A DNA stretch of 64,000 nucleotides from Rotaria socialis (GCA_905331475.1 CAJNYU010004686.1:124001-188000), one strand, 5' to 3'; positions 48,755 through 63,568 are shown, counted from the stretch's first letter. Notes: generated by a model from the letters alone, not told the origin. Program-made: numbers and translations.

Positions 48755-50399
48755 TTAGCCTCCGTTTGCTACAATATTCACAGTATAATCGTGCGTTTCA
48801 CCATATGCACTAGCTGAGCCACATGCATTGGGAACAGCTCCAAAGGCTAGTGTAGCTCGCATTCGATGATTGCCTGTTACACCTCCTGAAATACTTGACG
48901 GAATCGTCATTTTAATGGTTGTATTACCGATACCGATCGTTGGATAATAAGCTACTTGTTCCGATGATTCAAATTGAAAGTTATCATTGAAATCAATCCA
49001 AATCGCTAGTTTTTCAGAACCAGAATACTGAGTTGATGCTTCGAATGTATAATTTGTGCCTAGATACAGAGTAACAGATTCTAGAGTTCGATCATCATAG
49101 CTGTTCGGTGCGCAACCCGTATTTATATCTTCGATTTGTGTGCCTGATTCACCAATAAATATAAAGTTATTGAGATTGTCGCCACAACAATTACAATTGA
49201 CAGATTTCGTTTGACAATATGCAGTATAAGTGGTGGTTAAGACAGTGACAACAGTCGATATACAAGTCGTTATTGATGGACTAACAACAAAGATTTGACA
49301 CTGATAATCTGTTGAATTACCTTGACTCGTCTTAGCCAACGACGAAGAAGAACTAACTGAACTAGCATTCGACCAGATATTCTGACCGGATGGTGATGAT
49401 TGCCATTGATAGGTAGTACCATTCGTACTAAATGACATATTCGTTAGTGATAAGGTGAATCCTGCACAACCACAGTATGCTGCTAGACTACTAACAGCAA
49501 CAGCTGATATTTGCATTGTCGTTGTAGTTGTAGTTGATGTTGTAGTGGTGCTCGTACTTGTTGTTGTAGAGGTACTAGTAGTGGTAGTGGTACTATTCGA
49601 TCCTATAATTGAAAATGTGTTATTGAGTAAATTATAGAACTGCATCTTGATGAAATGTTGTTCTGCATTCATTAGTTTGCTGATTATGATTGTTTCGCTG
49701 TCAATGAAACTGTAGTAGTTTCAACTGTAAGATTGAATCGAAATCGTGTATGAGAATATTGCAGTATTCAAAAACAGAAGTATTAAAATCGATGCTTTAT
49801 CATAGTACGATTATTCTGTGTATTTTTTCTAGTAAAATAATATGAAAAAGTTTATCCGCCTACCTGTATATAACCACATGGTTACAATAACAGCTAAAGC
49901 AACACCAACAACTAAACAGCCTATTACCAAACCAACATAACAAGATGTTTGTGGTGGTGAACACAGATCAGCAATACAACCTCTAAAAAAAGAAGTACAA
50001 TGACAATCCCTATCTTTTTTGTAAAAAAGACTATCGATTAGTGCACCTGGAAAAGCATGTTGTTTTACTTGATGATAAAGATTTTCTATACAATCTCATA
50101 TTTGATCGATCATCTTCTGACCATGCATCAGTTTTTATCGATTGCCATGACCAAGCATTTGCTGGTGAAGTAGATTTTTGTGACAAGCCAGATGCTTGAT
50201 CAGCCTGTTTACTTACAGTCGCTGATTGACATGTCCAAGTACTTTGCTGCACAGGAGATACTCTGTTGAGATCAGTACGTGCAGGCCCAATTGAAAAAGC
50301 GTTAGTTTTTTTCTGAAAATTGCTGGTACTTCCGTTTAATTTAATAGATTTTTGTGGTGCGAAGTAAGATGCGAAGATGCTATCCGGATTATCATTAGT
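48755..50399 (-). CDS. Type II membrane protein with GEVED domain (5' exon not found)
   Basis: Three exons join in phase: 50047-50399, 49864-49982 and 48755-49602, about 439 residues. The first 118 are polar and cytoplasmic. Next is CSPPQTSC and one membrane segment (VGLVIGCLVVGVALAVIVTMW). A Thr/Ser stalk of about 30 residues follows, then an Ig-like segment (YCGCAGFTLSL, YQWQSSPSGQNIW, DYQC). The C-terminus is a GEVED domain: DDRTLESVTL, WIDFNDNFQFESSEQV, IPSSISGGVTGNHRMR and YGETHDYTVNI, where GETHDY is the family signature. GEVED domains are common in bacterial surface proteins, so an origin by transfer is possible. The start codon is not identified; exon 50047-50399 begins at an acceptor (ttcag). 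Confidence 0.75.
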
Positions 50400-50833
50400 C
50401 TGAACGAAAGCATAACACTATATTATCTTCGAATAAAAAACTAAGAACTAATCAACAGACCATTTTTGTATCTTGTGTCTCGTACCGTATTTTGTTTGTA
50501 AGTGAATTAAATATTCATGTGTGAAAATTCAATTTGTTTTTCTTATTAAATCTTGTATGGCTTAACAATACATTGGTTCGGAAGTGGTTCACATAGATTG
50601 AGATCTCTCCTCCTCCCGATAGAAAAAGCAAGAGTGAATTCGTTCTTGTTGTAAAATTTATTTTAGAAGAGTGCAAACTGGAGTCATGGAAATAGTGATG
50701 AATGTTCGCGTTTAAATATGGCTTTGAATATAATACTTTGATTGAATACAAGTCAGTTTGTTGTCCAGCAAGAATTGTCATCGCTAAGACAGACGCAAAA
50801 TCCTTACCGTAGCGCTCTATTCACAGTCTGCAT
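50400..50833. other. Upstream region of the GEVED gene
   Basis: It should contain the missing first exon. An ATG followed by a weak donor-like gtctgt near 50460 is one candidate, but I cannot support it firmly. Confidence 0.3.
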
Positions 50834-51248
50834 CAGAGTTGAAACCGGTCTAAACTTTAAACCGGTCCGGTCCGCCGGTCCAAAACATTTTCTAAACCGC
50901 TGAAAACCGGCAAGTTTACAATATGTTTTTTACATAAAAAATGAATGGCAGGCGAAATTTCTTTGTAGTACTTGATAGTTCGGAAAAGGCCTAGCATTTC
51001 TCGCCGAATAATCTTTCAAATTAGATTCAATCTTTAAAAATAATGTTATGAAATAAATTAGACATAGGAAATAAAGCTTTCACTTGATTTTTCAACAATG
51101 AAACATTTTTTTTCATGAAATTCAACCGTTACTTTGATAAAAGCATGACAAATTGTTATTAATAGCTTTTGCAAGGAAAAAATGACAGATCTATAAAAAA
51201 AAAACAACTTTCGACCGGTCTGGCCCGGTCGAACCGGTTCCAACTCTG
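50834..51248. mobile_element. hAT-superfamily MITE with exact 8-bp target-site duplication
   Basis: The left end reads cagagttgaaaccggtc and the right end gaaccggttccaactctg, which are inverted. The element is flanked on both sides by the identical octamer gtctgcat (50826-50833 and 51249-51256), the 8-bp duplication made by hAT transposases. Several accggt-type motifs cluster near each end, as expected of subterminal binding sites. Length is 415 bases with no transposase ORF, so it is non-autonomous. Confidence 0.88.
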
Positions 51249-51256
51249 GTCTGCAT

Positions 51257-52116
51257 ATGACAGGATATGAGTAAGATTTACATATGAAGGGCGCACGCAT
51301 TAACCTCTTACATGGCCTTGAGAGTGCAGGTGTGAGCAATGGCTCGTACTACATTTACACTTGTATCCACTTACATCCAAGCGGAGTTTCAAGCTTTCAA
51401 AAAAGGATTTTCTAGATTTTTAATCAAGAAAATTTTTCAAAAGACATCAATAACAGATCATTAAATGCAAAATTTCATGTTAACTGTTTTAGTTAAAGAT
51501 AATGCAGACTCTAACAGACTTTCTAACTCTCGGTTTTCGAAATAATGAAAGCCAAAGTGTGCCAAAAACGCCAAGGCGTTACGCTCGGACAAAACCATTT
51601 ATGTACGTGCATGTAATAGACAGCAATAAAAGCTGTTAAGAAACAGACAAACATTTATAAAGACTATTTTCATTTAGTCCATTTGATAGTGTGTGAAAAG
51701 GAATTGTATTTAAAATAGAGTCCCTATAAAATATTCGAAGAATATAAAAGAATCAATAATTATCGAATGGATTTGTTAAAAAAAACGAAAATTTTACTGA
51801 ATAAAAAGCGTTTTTTAGCAATGTTCTACTTTTCTTCATTTTTTATAGGAAGTGTAGGGCGAATCCGACCCCCAGACCATCACAGTTATACTATCAATAG
51901 AACCATCCGCGCCCTCAAAAATAATTGTAAGTAACACGTCACAATATTTTTATGGAACAACTTATGTTTAGAATGGTAAGGATATCACAGACAATGATAT
52001 CGTATGAAAAATGCAATATTCAGAAAGGCATATGTTTTCGTCATCAACTATATAGAAATGACTTTTCATAATAAAAAGAAACTAAGAGAATACAAAAAAA
52101 AACGTTCTAGATTTGT
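51257..52116. other. Intergenic, 3' of PXK
   Basis: AT-rich DNA; no gene seen. The plus-strand frame at 52004-52468 runs over the PXK last exon and is a shadow of its poly-Pro region. Confidence 0.45.
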
Positions 52117-54721
52117 TTACTTGAATTTTGGTGCACTTCGATCATTAGTTTTAGCTTTCTTTAGTTTAGCAAGGCTAAAATCTGAAATTGAATTCAATAA
52201 CTGTGTTCGATCACCTTCAGCAACTGGAGGTGGTGGAGATGCTACGGACGAAGCCGGTGGTGGCGGTGGCGGTGGCGGTGGCGGAGGAGGAGGCGGTAGT
52301 GACGTGGGCGCAACTGTCGATGATGCTTGTGAAATGCTCGGTACATCAACACTTGCATATGTGGTCAAAGGTCTTCTTGTCGTAGTGTTCTGTGTAGATA
52401 ATTGCAAAGGATCAACACTGATTGAACGTTGTAGATTTTCTAGAATTACAAATGGAATGAAATTTTGATTAAATCTACATTAGCAGCTTAAGAAAAATCC
52501 TACGGCTATTCTATCTCATCATATCGGAGTTCAAAAAATCTCGAAGTATGAAAAAAGCAGGAATAAAACATACTTGATGCGCCCTGTGAATTCGCATTAG
52601 GATCTGCATTTTGACCAAGTGCTTTAGCCTGAAATAGAAATGATAAATTTCATTTTCTCACATTAGAAACAATAGAACAAACTTGTCTTTCTTTGCGTCG
52701 TTTAAGTTTTTCTTCATCCGACATGAGATGATTAGTAAGTTTCATACGACGTTGTACATTTTTAATCTAAGTAAAGAAAATCAAGTCAGATTCGAAAAAC
52801 AAAATGAACTTTACTTTTGCTTGATCGCCCTCTAGTCGAACTTGAGTAGCTCGAGCAATTTGTTCAAATGCTTCTTTTGCTTTTGGACTTAATTTCAATT
52901 GAAATCGTTCGATATTATTTGATATCGATGTTTGAAAAAACCTTTAGAAAAACAAAATAATAATAGAAAATTAATTTTCAATTATATATTTACGGATCAT
53001 CCAAAAGCTCTAGGATTGTTGGCAATTCTCCTGTTGTTGTAAGAATTTTTAAGAGAATATGTTGAACAGGGACCGGTACTGTGTTTGGAAATTCCATACA
53101 AGCACTTGTTGGACATTCTTCACCTGTTGATAATTCATAAAGAATTCGTCCAAACCCATAAATATCACAATGCTCGAGTGTCTGTATTTAGAAGTAAGAT
53201 TTCATTGATAATTTTTTTCATTACTACTTACACGTATTTGTTTAAGATTCGACATATAACAACGATATTTCGATGAAACACCTGCAATTCCAGTGGCTAT
53301 ATCGAGTAGTTTTATTGGTAAAGCTTGATCGAGATCGAAGAGAATATTTCCTGAATGTAAATGTCCATAGACAAGACCATTGTCGTAAATGAAATTTAAT
53401 GCTTCTAATATTTGACGGCCAAAATTTTTTATTTGATTTAAATCACATACACGAGATAACGATTTTCGGCCATAACGTTTCCAATAGGCACTATTCGTTG
53501 GTTTTGTCTATAATTTATATTTCTAATAAACAAGAAACCAAAACAAATGTTTTTTCTCCATACCTGATGAATGTAATCTTTTAATGAACCTTTAGTATAG
53601 AATCGACAAACAGTAAGTGTACCGGTTTCATTGGCATAGATTTCATCTATTGGAACTATGAGTGGATGCTACGATATAAAGAACAGTTTAATTTTAATTT
53701 CACTTTCCCCAGATGAATGAATGCAAAAGTCGAAAAAATTCTCCTGTGTCGATTGCAAACGTTGTGATTCAAATCTCGGGATATATTTATTTAGAATAAA
53801 CGAAAACTCACCGCAATAGATTTTAATAATTTCAAACAATTAGCAATATCTTTTTCTCCAAATGCTTTATCTAATCCATAATGACACTAAAATCAACTAT
53901 CAAAATTAAGCATCAAGAAAATTCAACTTCATACCCAAGATAAAAGATAACGTTCATCTTTCGGTGCTCCAGTTTTGGTTGCTAAGAAATAACTTTTATT
54001 GTATCGCCATCCTATAACAATGTAAAGCAAGTTTATGACAAACATGAGATAAAACATCCTACCAAAATCTGGAAGTTGTTCAACAATTTGATAGATATTA
54101 TTCGTCGAACGAATAAACATGGATACACATTGTAATGCTAATTCTAAAACAAAAGGCGATCGTTTAATATCTATCGAATACATAAATATTCTATAGAAAA
54201 TACCTGAATAATTCATCATATGATTTTCTGGATCAAGAAAACGTTGAATTGTTAATGAATTACAAAGTTCTAATTGTTGAACAAGTGCATCGAGATATAC
54301 CTAAAACAAAAATAGTCGATGATATAACAGAAACAACTTATTTTCATTGCATACTTGAAGGCCTTTCTGTCTTTCAGCCATAAACGTTCGATCAGTTCTA
54401 CCGAGAAGTTTTTTCTTTGGAAATTCGATATCGAAACCGTATTCTTTTAGCATATTATTAAGATCATCAAACTCTCTAAAGCGTTTTGTAACAAGCCATG
54501 AACCTGATGGATCATTTGAAACACGGCCAACTCGAATAGTATATTCCTAGAGGAAAACATATTTGACGATAAACATCAACAATCGAAGGCAATTTAAGTT
54601 TTCTCATTACTCCATGTCCTTCAATAAGTTGCGAACTTTCAATAACGCAAGTTAATGGAAGAGTATCATCAATCGGTGTTCGTACGCCAATCATTGTTTG
54701 AGGAATTATTGACCGTGCCAT
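52117..54721 (-). CDS. PXK: PXK: PX domain / pseudokinase-like / WH2-like endosomal protein
   Basis: PXK binds phosphoinositides and acts in receptor trafficking at endosomes. Thirteen exons join to about 596 residues: 54611-54721, 54355-54546, 54204-54300, 54063-54143, 53935-54011, 53812-53886, 53564-53668, 53232-53507, 52994-53181, 52815-52941, 52683-52766, 52574-52628 and 52117-52439. Order: DDTLPLTCVIESSQ, a PX domain (EYTIRVGRVS, KRFREFDDLNN, KKKLLGRTD, FMAERQKGLQ), a linker (LALQCVSMFIRS, WRYNKSYFL), then a kinase-like domain. The catalytic loop is YGHLHSGNIL in place of HRDxxxxN and the DFG site is LLDIATG, so catalysis is doubtful. The C-terminus has poly-Pro and a WH2-like LLNSISDF...KAKTNDRSAPKFK that closely matches human PXK. 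Confidence 0.93.
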
Positions 54722-55023
54722 TGTATAATATCGTTTATATCATTCGTCTCTAAATAGAAAACGCACAAACTCATTTACTCACTATTTCTTCTATTTTTTT
54801 TGTGTTCTCTCTGCTTGCACTTGTCGAAAACTACCGTAATGTAAGAAGAATACTTAGAGATAAGAATAGGCATACGCACATTTCAAGTGTTTGTGTATAC
54901 CGCCTTAGGTTATTTAAATAAATAAATAAAAAAATTATTTATAAATACTGGAAAGAACAGCTTGCTGGAAATTTATCGCACATTAGAAAAATAATTAAAA
55001 ACACAAGAAAATATAAAAATTGT
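54722..55023. other. Short intergenic region between MAPK and PXK
   Basis: About 300 bases, AT-rich, between the MAP kinase stop and the PXK start on the same strand. It holds the PXK promoter and the kinase 3' UTR. Confidence 0.4.
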
Positions 55024-56860
<1,837 letters not shown>

Positions 56861-58139
56861 GATCTAAAAAAGTAAATATAGTCAATTTTCATACCTTTTT
56901 CAATTTGATTCTCAATAAAGTGCAATCCTTTAATCCACGACCTTAACAAGATGAATAAAAATTTCTTTTCGGACGATGTCATTCTGATGATTCATTCAAT
57001 TATAGTAAGCGTCCTCAAAATCTCAATATTTAATCGAAAACAAATTAAGTGATGCGTAGCATAATATTCTACGGCGTGCACTATTTGACAGGAAAACGAG
57101 AAAAAAAATTATTTATCTGCCAACTGATATCTTTATAATTGCTTTTTTTGATATGCAAGCAATATATATTTGTTTCGTATCAAAGTTGTTGATCGTGTGG
57201 CATGAAAATACTTGCTTGCAGCTGTCAACACATCTGAAGAGAATGACAGTAAAACACAAGTTCTATGATTTTTTCATGATCGTGTCGATATTGAAAGGAT
57301 CATTTTTGTCTTCGAGTAGTCATAATCATCGAAAAATCTTAAACAAGACAATATTAGTTAATTATGAGCGTTATTCGGACATGAAAAAACAAAATGATAT
57401 TCGTCGATGAAACTTGTGCAAATGAATTTTCTTCAAGTTGAGATTAAAAAAAATATCAAGTCATTGGCAACATATCAGATTTAACAGGAATGCACTCAAT
57501 AAAAAACAAAGTAGGGATCGAGATATAAAACAAAGATTTTGTCCTGCAAGATTCTACTCTATACCTCAAAGTGTATTTAAAGAACCATAGTAAGAAATTT
57601 CCGTTGTGTTTTCAACAGATCAATATTTCATTTTTCAACTTCTATTTCATTAAATAACAAGAATATTTTTTTTTGCTTGAAATATGTATATTTAAGGATA
57701 TATAGAAGACAAATTCGCTTATACATACACATACATAGAGAAACAAATGTACATCATACAGAGAAAAAGACACGCACATAAAAAGATGCATTTTCTTTCA
57801 TTAATCTTTCTGCTATTAAATTTTAAAGCAAAAATGTTGTTGACTTCTTTGGAAGATTCGTCGTCTATAATTATTTTCTCTTTGTTTTTCATGGAAATTG
57901 GGGAAAAAACGACGAAATTCTCCTTCTTCTTCTTGTTTCAGTATCACTGTTATTGCCCGCACACACACACATGAAGAATATTTCTACATAGTAAAAAAAG
58001 AAGAGAACAAATAGAGACGTGCACACAAAATAGTTTCAAACTAAAAAAACAACCGAAGAGAACCGAACAAATAGAAACTAAATAAACGAAATGAGATTTT
58101 TCTTATCAGAAAATGTATATGTGTGTGCGGATTTGAAAT
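56861..58139. other. Intergenic between MAPK and SSBP
   Basis: AT-rich. Holds the MAP kinase promoter and the SSBP 3' UTR. The open frames at 57153-57410 and 57747-57974 are not supported. Confidence 0.4.
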
Positions 58140-60378
58140 TTAACCAATTGAACCAAAATGATTATAATCATCATTATGTGAACTATTCGGTGTTTTATCA
58201 AATTTCTTAACTTCTTCTTGCATCGATTCTTTTAGTTTCAGTATAGCGTTTGTATCATTGCTTGGATCTTCTGAATAATTATAATTTGTGGCATCAGGTG
58301 GTAGCGGTGGTTGAGATTGTTGTTGTTGTTGTTGTTGCTGCTGCTGCTGCTGTTGTTGATTAGGTGATTGTTTCATTTGTTGATCATAATCACCTAAAAC
58401 ATCTTGTTCAAAAAAATTTCTATTTATAAAATAGTTAACTAACCATGATGTGTCATATCAGGTGGAATATGAGATAGATGTGGATCGTGATACTACAAAA
58501 TAAGAAAAAGCTATTAGCGCAATCCCCATGGAATTAAAATGCGAAAGATGAAGTAGATAAGCGTGCTTATTACAGAAATATCATTTTTATTCTATTCACT
58601 TTCGCACATATTTCTTCGTAGTTGTTTAGAGAAATATTTAAAAAAATACTTTATATAGTATGAGAAGCTGAGGAATAGAATAATAGGGTATGCATAATAG
58701 AAACTAAAAGATAATATCATCGAATCGTAAGCATCATTTTGAAATGAGAGACTATTGACTCGAGTTTAGTTTAGAAACACGTTCAATACTCTTTTTACAT
58801 TGTCTCTGGCAAAACAAGTGAGTTATTAAAGTTTATATAACGTAATACTACCATAGGATTTGGTCCATGGCCCATTCCAGGAGGCATATTTCTCATAGTA
58901 TATGGTTGCATTTCTGGATTATTTGGATCTAAATAGAAGATAATTGTAAAAAATACTAGTATATATTCTTTCCTATACAAACCTTGTGGGCTCGGCATCA
59001 TAGTTGGTGTTGTCGGTGCATGACCTGTCGGACAGGGAGTCTAAAATAATAATGATCATAGTATCGCTTTTTATTCACATAATAGATAATCGGTACATAC
59101 TCCATAAGGGATAGGTGACGATGATGAATAGCCAACCTAAATTTATTTTATAAATATGAAAAGCAATAATTACTAAAAAATGAATTTACTCCTGGTGAAT
59201 TAGTAATGTGCATTCTTGGTCCAGGTTGATTGATCGATGGTGACATGACTTGAGGTCGATAAGTATTTGGTAATTGTCCACCAGGACCTGGATGGCCCAT
59301 GGGATTCGATGGCATTCTAGCACCCGGAGATGTCATTCGCATACCTATTAACAGCAAATCCATTTAGCTTTTGATTTAAATTTTTTTAAGCAAAACTAAT
59401 TACCATTTCGACCGCTATCCATTTGTGGTGGCATACCGGGTCCACCCTAAGCAATGAAAATGAATAAATAAAAATTTAATTGAGTAGTTTGTGTATTTAC
59501 GGGATAATCTGATTGCTGTGGCATACGAATAAGTGAACGTGGTGGAGCATTTGGATAACGGGGATACTAAAATAATTGTTATTTAAAGTCAAATCTTAGT
59601 AACCTGTTCTACCTGATTCATCATATGTTGTCCCGATGGCTATACAATAATAATATTCAAAAAAATTACGATTACAAAATTTATCTTACGGGAAAAAATG
59701 GTACGTTTGGATTATGCATTCCTTCAGGAACACCCATTGGCATTGGTGGTGGACCACTCGGATTCGGATTTTGCTAGAGGAAAGAAAGAAACGATTCTTC
59801 AATTTCAAGAAACTTTTCACAAAAAGATCTAGTTCTATACTTGAGGAGGCATGCCATTTGAATTTATAAATCCCTGAAAAAAATCAAATTAGTTCTTTTT
59901 CTGTTGAGTTTAATACAGAAATTCCTTACATAATCATGAAAAGCTTTGGCTTCTTCAGAATGTGGATGTTGATCACGACGTTCAGGTGCAGCACTATATA
60001 AATCCCAAAATACACTAACATAAAATTTGATTTCAATTACAATTGATTATTCGAAATGAAAGTATTGTTCTTACCACCACCAACTAAGCAAAAATCCGGG
60101 TGGTTCACCAAGTGACATTTTATTCGGTTCCCATTTCATCTAAGCATATGATAGCAACATAAAAAAAAAACATTAGAAATAAAAATATCTGACTTACATC
60201 CGCACAAAAACCCTGAGCAGCTTTTGCGGCACCGATATGATATAAATACTCATAAACGTAGAGATTTAGTCTATGAAAAAGGAAAAACATATATCTTTTT
60301 TCAGTACAAATTATATACGAACTTTTCTTTTGCGTGAATATCAGATGGAGCATTGATAGTCTTATTTTTTCCGTACAT
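58140..60378 (-). CDS. SSBP: SSBP2/3/4 (SSDP) family transcriptional cofactor
   Basis: SSDP/SSBP proteins bind LDB/CHIP cofactors in LIM-homeodomain and Wnt enhanceosome complexes in the nucleus. About 400 residues over many small exons. Exon 1 (60323-60378) begins [20 protein letters not shown] LisH/LUFS region follows ([21 protein letters not shown]), then [27 protein letters not shown] and [10 protein letters not shown], nearly identical to vertebrate SSBPs. The middle is Pro/Gly/Met-rich ([20 protein letters not shown]). Before the C-terminus there is a poly-Gln run coded at about 58316-58359 and an acidic, Asn-rich tail (SEDPSNDTN) that differs from vertebrates. The stop is at 58140-58142. 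Small-exon borders in the Pro-rich part are approximate. Confidence 0.9.
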
Positions 60379-62367
60379 GATATTTTATTTATGAATGAAT
60401 TTACTTAGGATAAACATTTGATAGGAAAGAAAATTATTTTTTTATATAAATACGAGATTGATTGATTTGCTGTTAATAAATTCTGTCAAGTAGGTACCAT
60501 TGTTCCATTTCGTGTACCTCTATCGGTTTCACTTATTCTAGATGAAGAATTGAAATAAATGCAAAGAAAAGAATTGATATGACAAAATAAATATTAAATT
60601 ATTACGAATCGTTTCTTTTAAAAGAATTTTTTTTTTTTGAAACGTATTGATAGATATGTTTTGATTGGTCGAAATTTTGACCAATGCACTTTGGAAAATG
60701 CATGAATGAATCATTATGGAAGGATGTGTATGTGTCATTCATTGTGCTTCGTTGACGTAATCGATTGTCATGTTATGGAATGATTTGTGGAGTTTGTTCA
60801 TGTCGCGATACTATTGGGTAAGTTTGATTATTAACAGTTACGGTAGGGAGTTATCATTATCGTTCCGAAAGAGAATTTTTATAATTAAAATCTTTTACTG
60901 TTCGTAGCAGGTTTTTTAATGATGAGTTCGAATGCCATGCAACGAAATAGCTATAGGAAATAACATTTTTTTCTATATTATTTAGTTAAAATATTTATTG
61001 GGGGTGCGACCGAAATGTTTTGTTTTGTTTTATAGAGAACTTATTTTTATATTGAAGAGAAGTATTTTTATAAGAAATAGTTTGCCAAGAAAGTTTTACT
61101 TCATAGATTAAAGCAGAAATATTATTTTAACAAACACTTTTTCAGCTCTTATTAACATTGCAAAAGACTTAGAAATGTTTTCTAAATTGGATGCGCTAAA
61201 AAATTCATTCTATTACAAATTTGCAAAGACAATTTATTCTACTCTTCCAGAACATGACCAAAGCTTCGTACGAGTAAGAACAATTAAGTTCTCCCCAGTC
61301 ATTTTTCTTCTGATTGTGTCACTAGTAAATATTGAATTGCATGTAACCGCATTTGAAAACAACTGATTTTTCATTTTGTTTTTCTCAATGATTACTGTAC
61401 AAATTCAAGATAGACACACGATGAAAAACAATAAAAATTCTAGTGAATCATCGCAGAGATATCTCTGTCGGACATTGTGCGATTATGTGAGTCACCTTTT
61501 CTGTTTTTTACATATGAAATTTAAAACAAATACTCAAGGAAAATTTCCTTTGCGCATAACATAATTTATCAATAGAAATCTAGTGAGTATCGATTGAATC
61601 GGATAACTTTTTGTGAAACTCGCATATGTTTTCCTAGAAAATGGTGAGTGTAAGTTTAATAGCGAAATCTTTGCGGTTCCCCCTCCCCATTACAGACATT
61701 AATGAGTTTAAGTTGTGCTAATTAGAAGCTAGAATAAATAGGCTGCGATTTTTTTCTTTTTTTGACTATAGGCTATACGGAAAAAAGCAAGATCTATTCA
61801 TTACAGACCATAGCAACTAGAGTCTGCCATCGTTAAACATTCAAACTAACAACAAAACTCCACATTACAGGCATAAAGAAATGGGTAATGCTCTAACCAG
61901 CGTTCTCATAACAAGTTTAGCTTGTTATCTAATTTCGAAAACACAATACAAGAGATTGTGAAGTTCGTTATCAGATAAATTTTATTTTTGTTGATAATGA
62001 TAGAACGAAAAGTCTGTTTTGTAGGAAAATAATCTTTTCGTTGCTGGGTATTAATTTTTGCTAATGCTTTATTGAGTAATTGCTGCTAGTACATAGACTA
62101 GCTATAATAAAATAAGTCTCCGCACTGAATCTAACCGTAAACTAGATATATTCTTTATTTCAAAATCTTTTTGGTTTGTTTAAATTATTATTTTACCTAC
62201 CAGCAGACTTTCTTAGAGTAAAACTGATCGTATCTTTCATCTCTGAAACATAAAAACCTTCTCTATTGTTCGATACAAATACTGATGATTCCCTTGATTA
62301 TTAAACTCTTCTATATTATAAATAATTTTAGATCATATTTACAATTATTCCTTGTATAATTGTAAAA
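60379..62367. other. Divergent intergenic region between SSBP and DUSP
   Basis: About 2 kb holding the promoters of two divergent genes. AT-rich; the plus-strand frames at 61175-61366 and 61376-61564 match no family and lack splice support. Confidence 0.4.
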
Positions 62368-62969
62368 ATGTTAACACTTTATACTCAAAAAACTGTAACC
62401 GACGACGATCATTCATTGGTTATGACTGATGGAGAACGTGAACAAATGAAAATTCTTGAACATGAACGTAGTTTAGCATTTGATAAATATTATCGGTTTG
62501 GCCGAACTGCTGAGCCATCGCTTGTACTTGATGATTTTCTTTTTCTCGGAAATCTGCAACATGCATCGAATCGAGTTTTACTTGAACGATTTAAAATTAG
62601 TATGATGTTTCTCTCATGAAGTTCCTTATTCACAACATTTTTTTTATCTATTTAGAACATATATTAAACGTATGTGATTTAGGATTAGAACAAACCATTA
62701 TGGATAATTTCAATGTTATTCATATTCCGATGCCTGATGAACCTCAAACAAATATTAAAAAAGTATAAAAGCTTGTTAATAGCCTAAAAACTACTCTTTT
62801 GTATGCATGTTGGGGCATAGTTCTAGATCATAGCTTACTTTGTAGCCTAGAATTTCTACAAGCAAACACTTCATATATATATATATTCCGAATTAAGTAA
62901 AACCTCTAGAGGGGGGTGGGGGGTGATGGCAATTTTTTTCCCATTAAATAAATTTACGCNNNNNNNNNN

Positions 62970-63045
<76 letters not shown>

Positions 63046-63568
63046 AGTGCAATTTTTTACCCTATACATACATTTCAGCACTCCTTTTAGATTGAGTTTC
63101 ACAAAATCTATATATTTATTCTCAATCCAAAAGAAAGCAAATATCTCTTTTTTATTTTTTTTAGCATTTCGATCGAACAAATGAATTATTACATGGAATT
63201 TATGAGAAAAAGGAATGTTGTTTAGTACATTGTGCTGCTGGTAAGAATCAATAATTTGTAGTAGAAAAAATGTTGACTTTGAAATTTTCCCTCAAGGTAT
63301 ATCTCGATCAGCAACCATTGTTCTTGCTTATTTAATGAAATATCATCATAACACATTGAAAGAAGCTTTTTTTTTTCTTATTGAAAAACGTCCACAAATA
63401 TGGCCGAATGAAGGATTTTTATTACAACTATTACGTTATGAAACTGAATTAATTGGATCACGCGAAATAACAGCAAATGATAATGAATCAATCGAAGCTA
63501 TACAAATGCAAGAAAACCCAATTGAAACATTAAATGAATTTGAACATAAACATGAAAAAGATGAATAA
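62368..63568 (+). CDS. Atypical dual-specificity protein phosphatase
   Basis: Removes phosphate from Tyr and Ser/Thr residues. Four exons join in phase to 228 residues: 62368-62599, 62656-62762, 63165-63240 and 63297-63568. Features in order: LDDFLFLGNLQHAS, the typical DUSP entry near residue 52; NVCDLG; the general-acid Asp in HIPMPDEP; and the P-loop signature VHCAAGISRSATIVLAYLM with catalytic Cys and Arg. A PQIWPNEGFLLQL segment follows, then an acidic tail. The signature is split by a 56-base intron (63241-63296). Intron 2 (62763-63164) carries a G-run, a 10-N gap and 75 C. No MAPK-binding domain precedes the catalytic domain, so it belongs with small atypical DUSPs. Confidence 0.88.
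62911..63110. repeat. G/C-tract repeat with assembly gap, copy 2
   Basis: gaggggggtggggggtgatg is followed by an aatttttttcccatta block, 10 N (62960-62969), 75 consecutive C (62970-63044), then gcaattttttaccctata and cactccttttagatt. The block after the C-tract matches 270-330 at the left end of the window. The blocks before and after the gap also resemble each other. The N run shows the assembly broke here, so the true tract length is unknown. Confidence 0.75.

Noticed and set aside
52004..52468. 154-codon plus-strand ORF with a poly-Gly run
   Set aside because: It is the antisense of the poly-Pro part of the last PXK exon, which has strong family support.
61175..61564. Two short plus-strand ORFs upstream of DUSP
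   Set aside because: No recognisable domain, and no consistent splice joining the two frames or linking them to DUSP.
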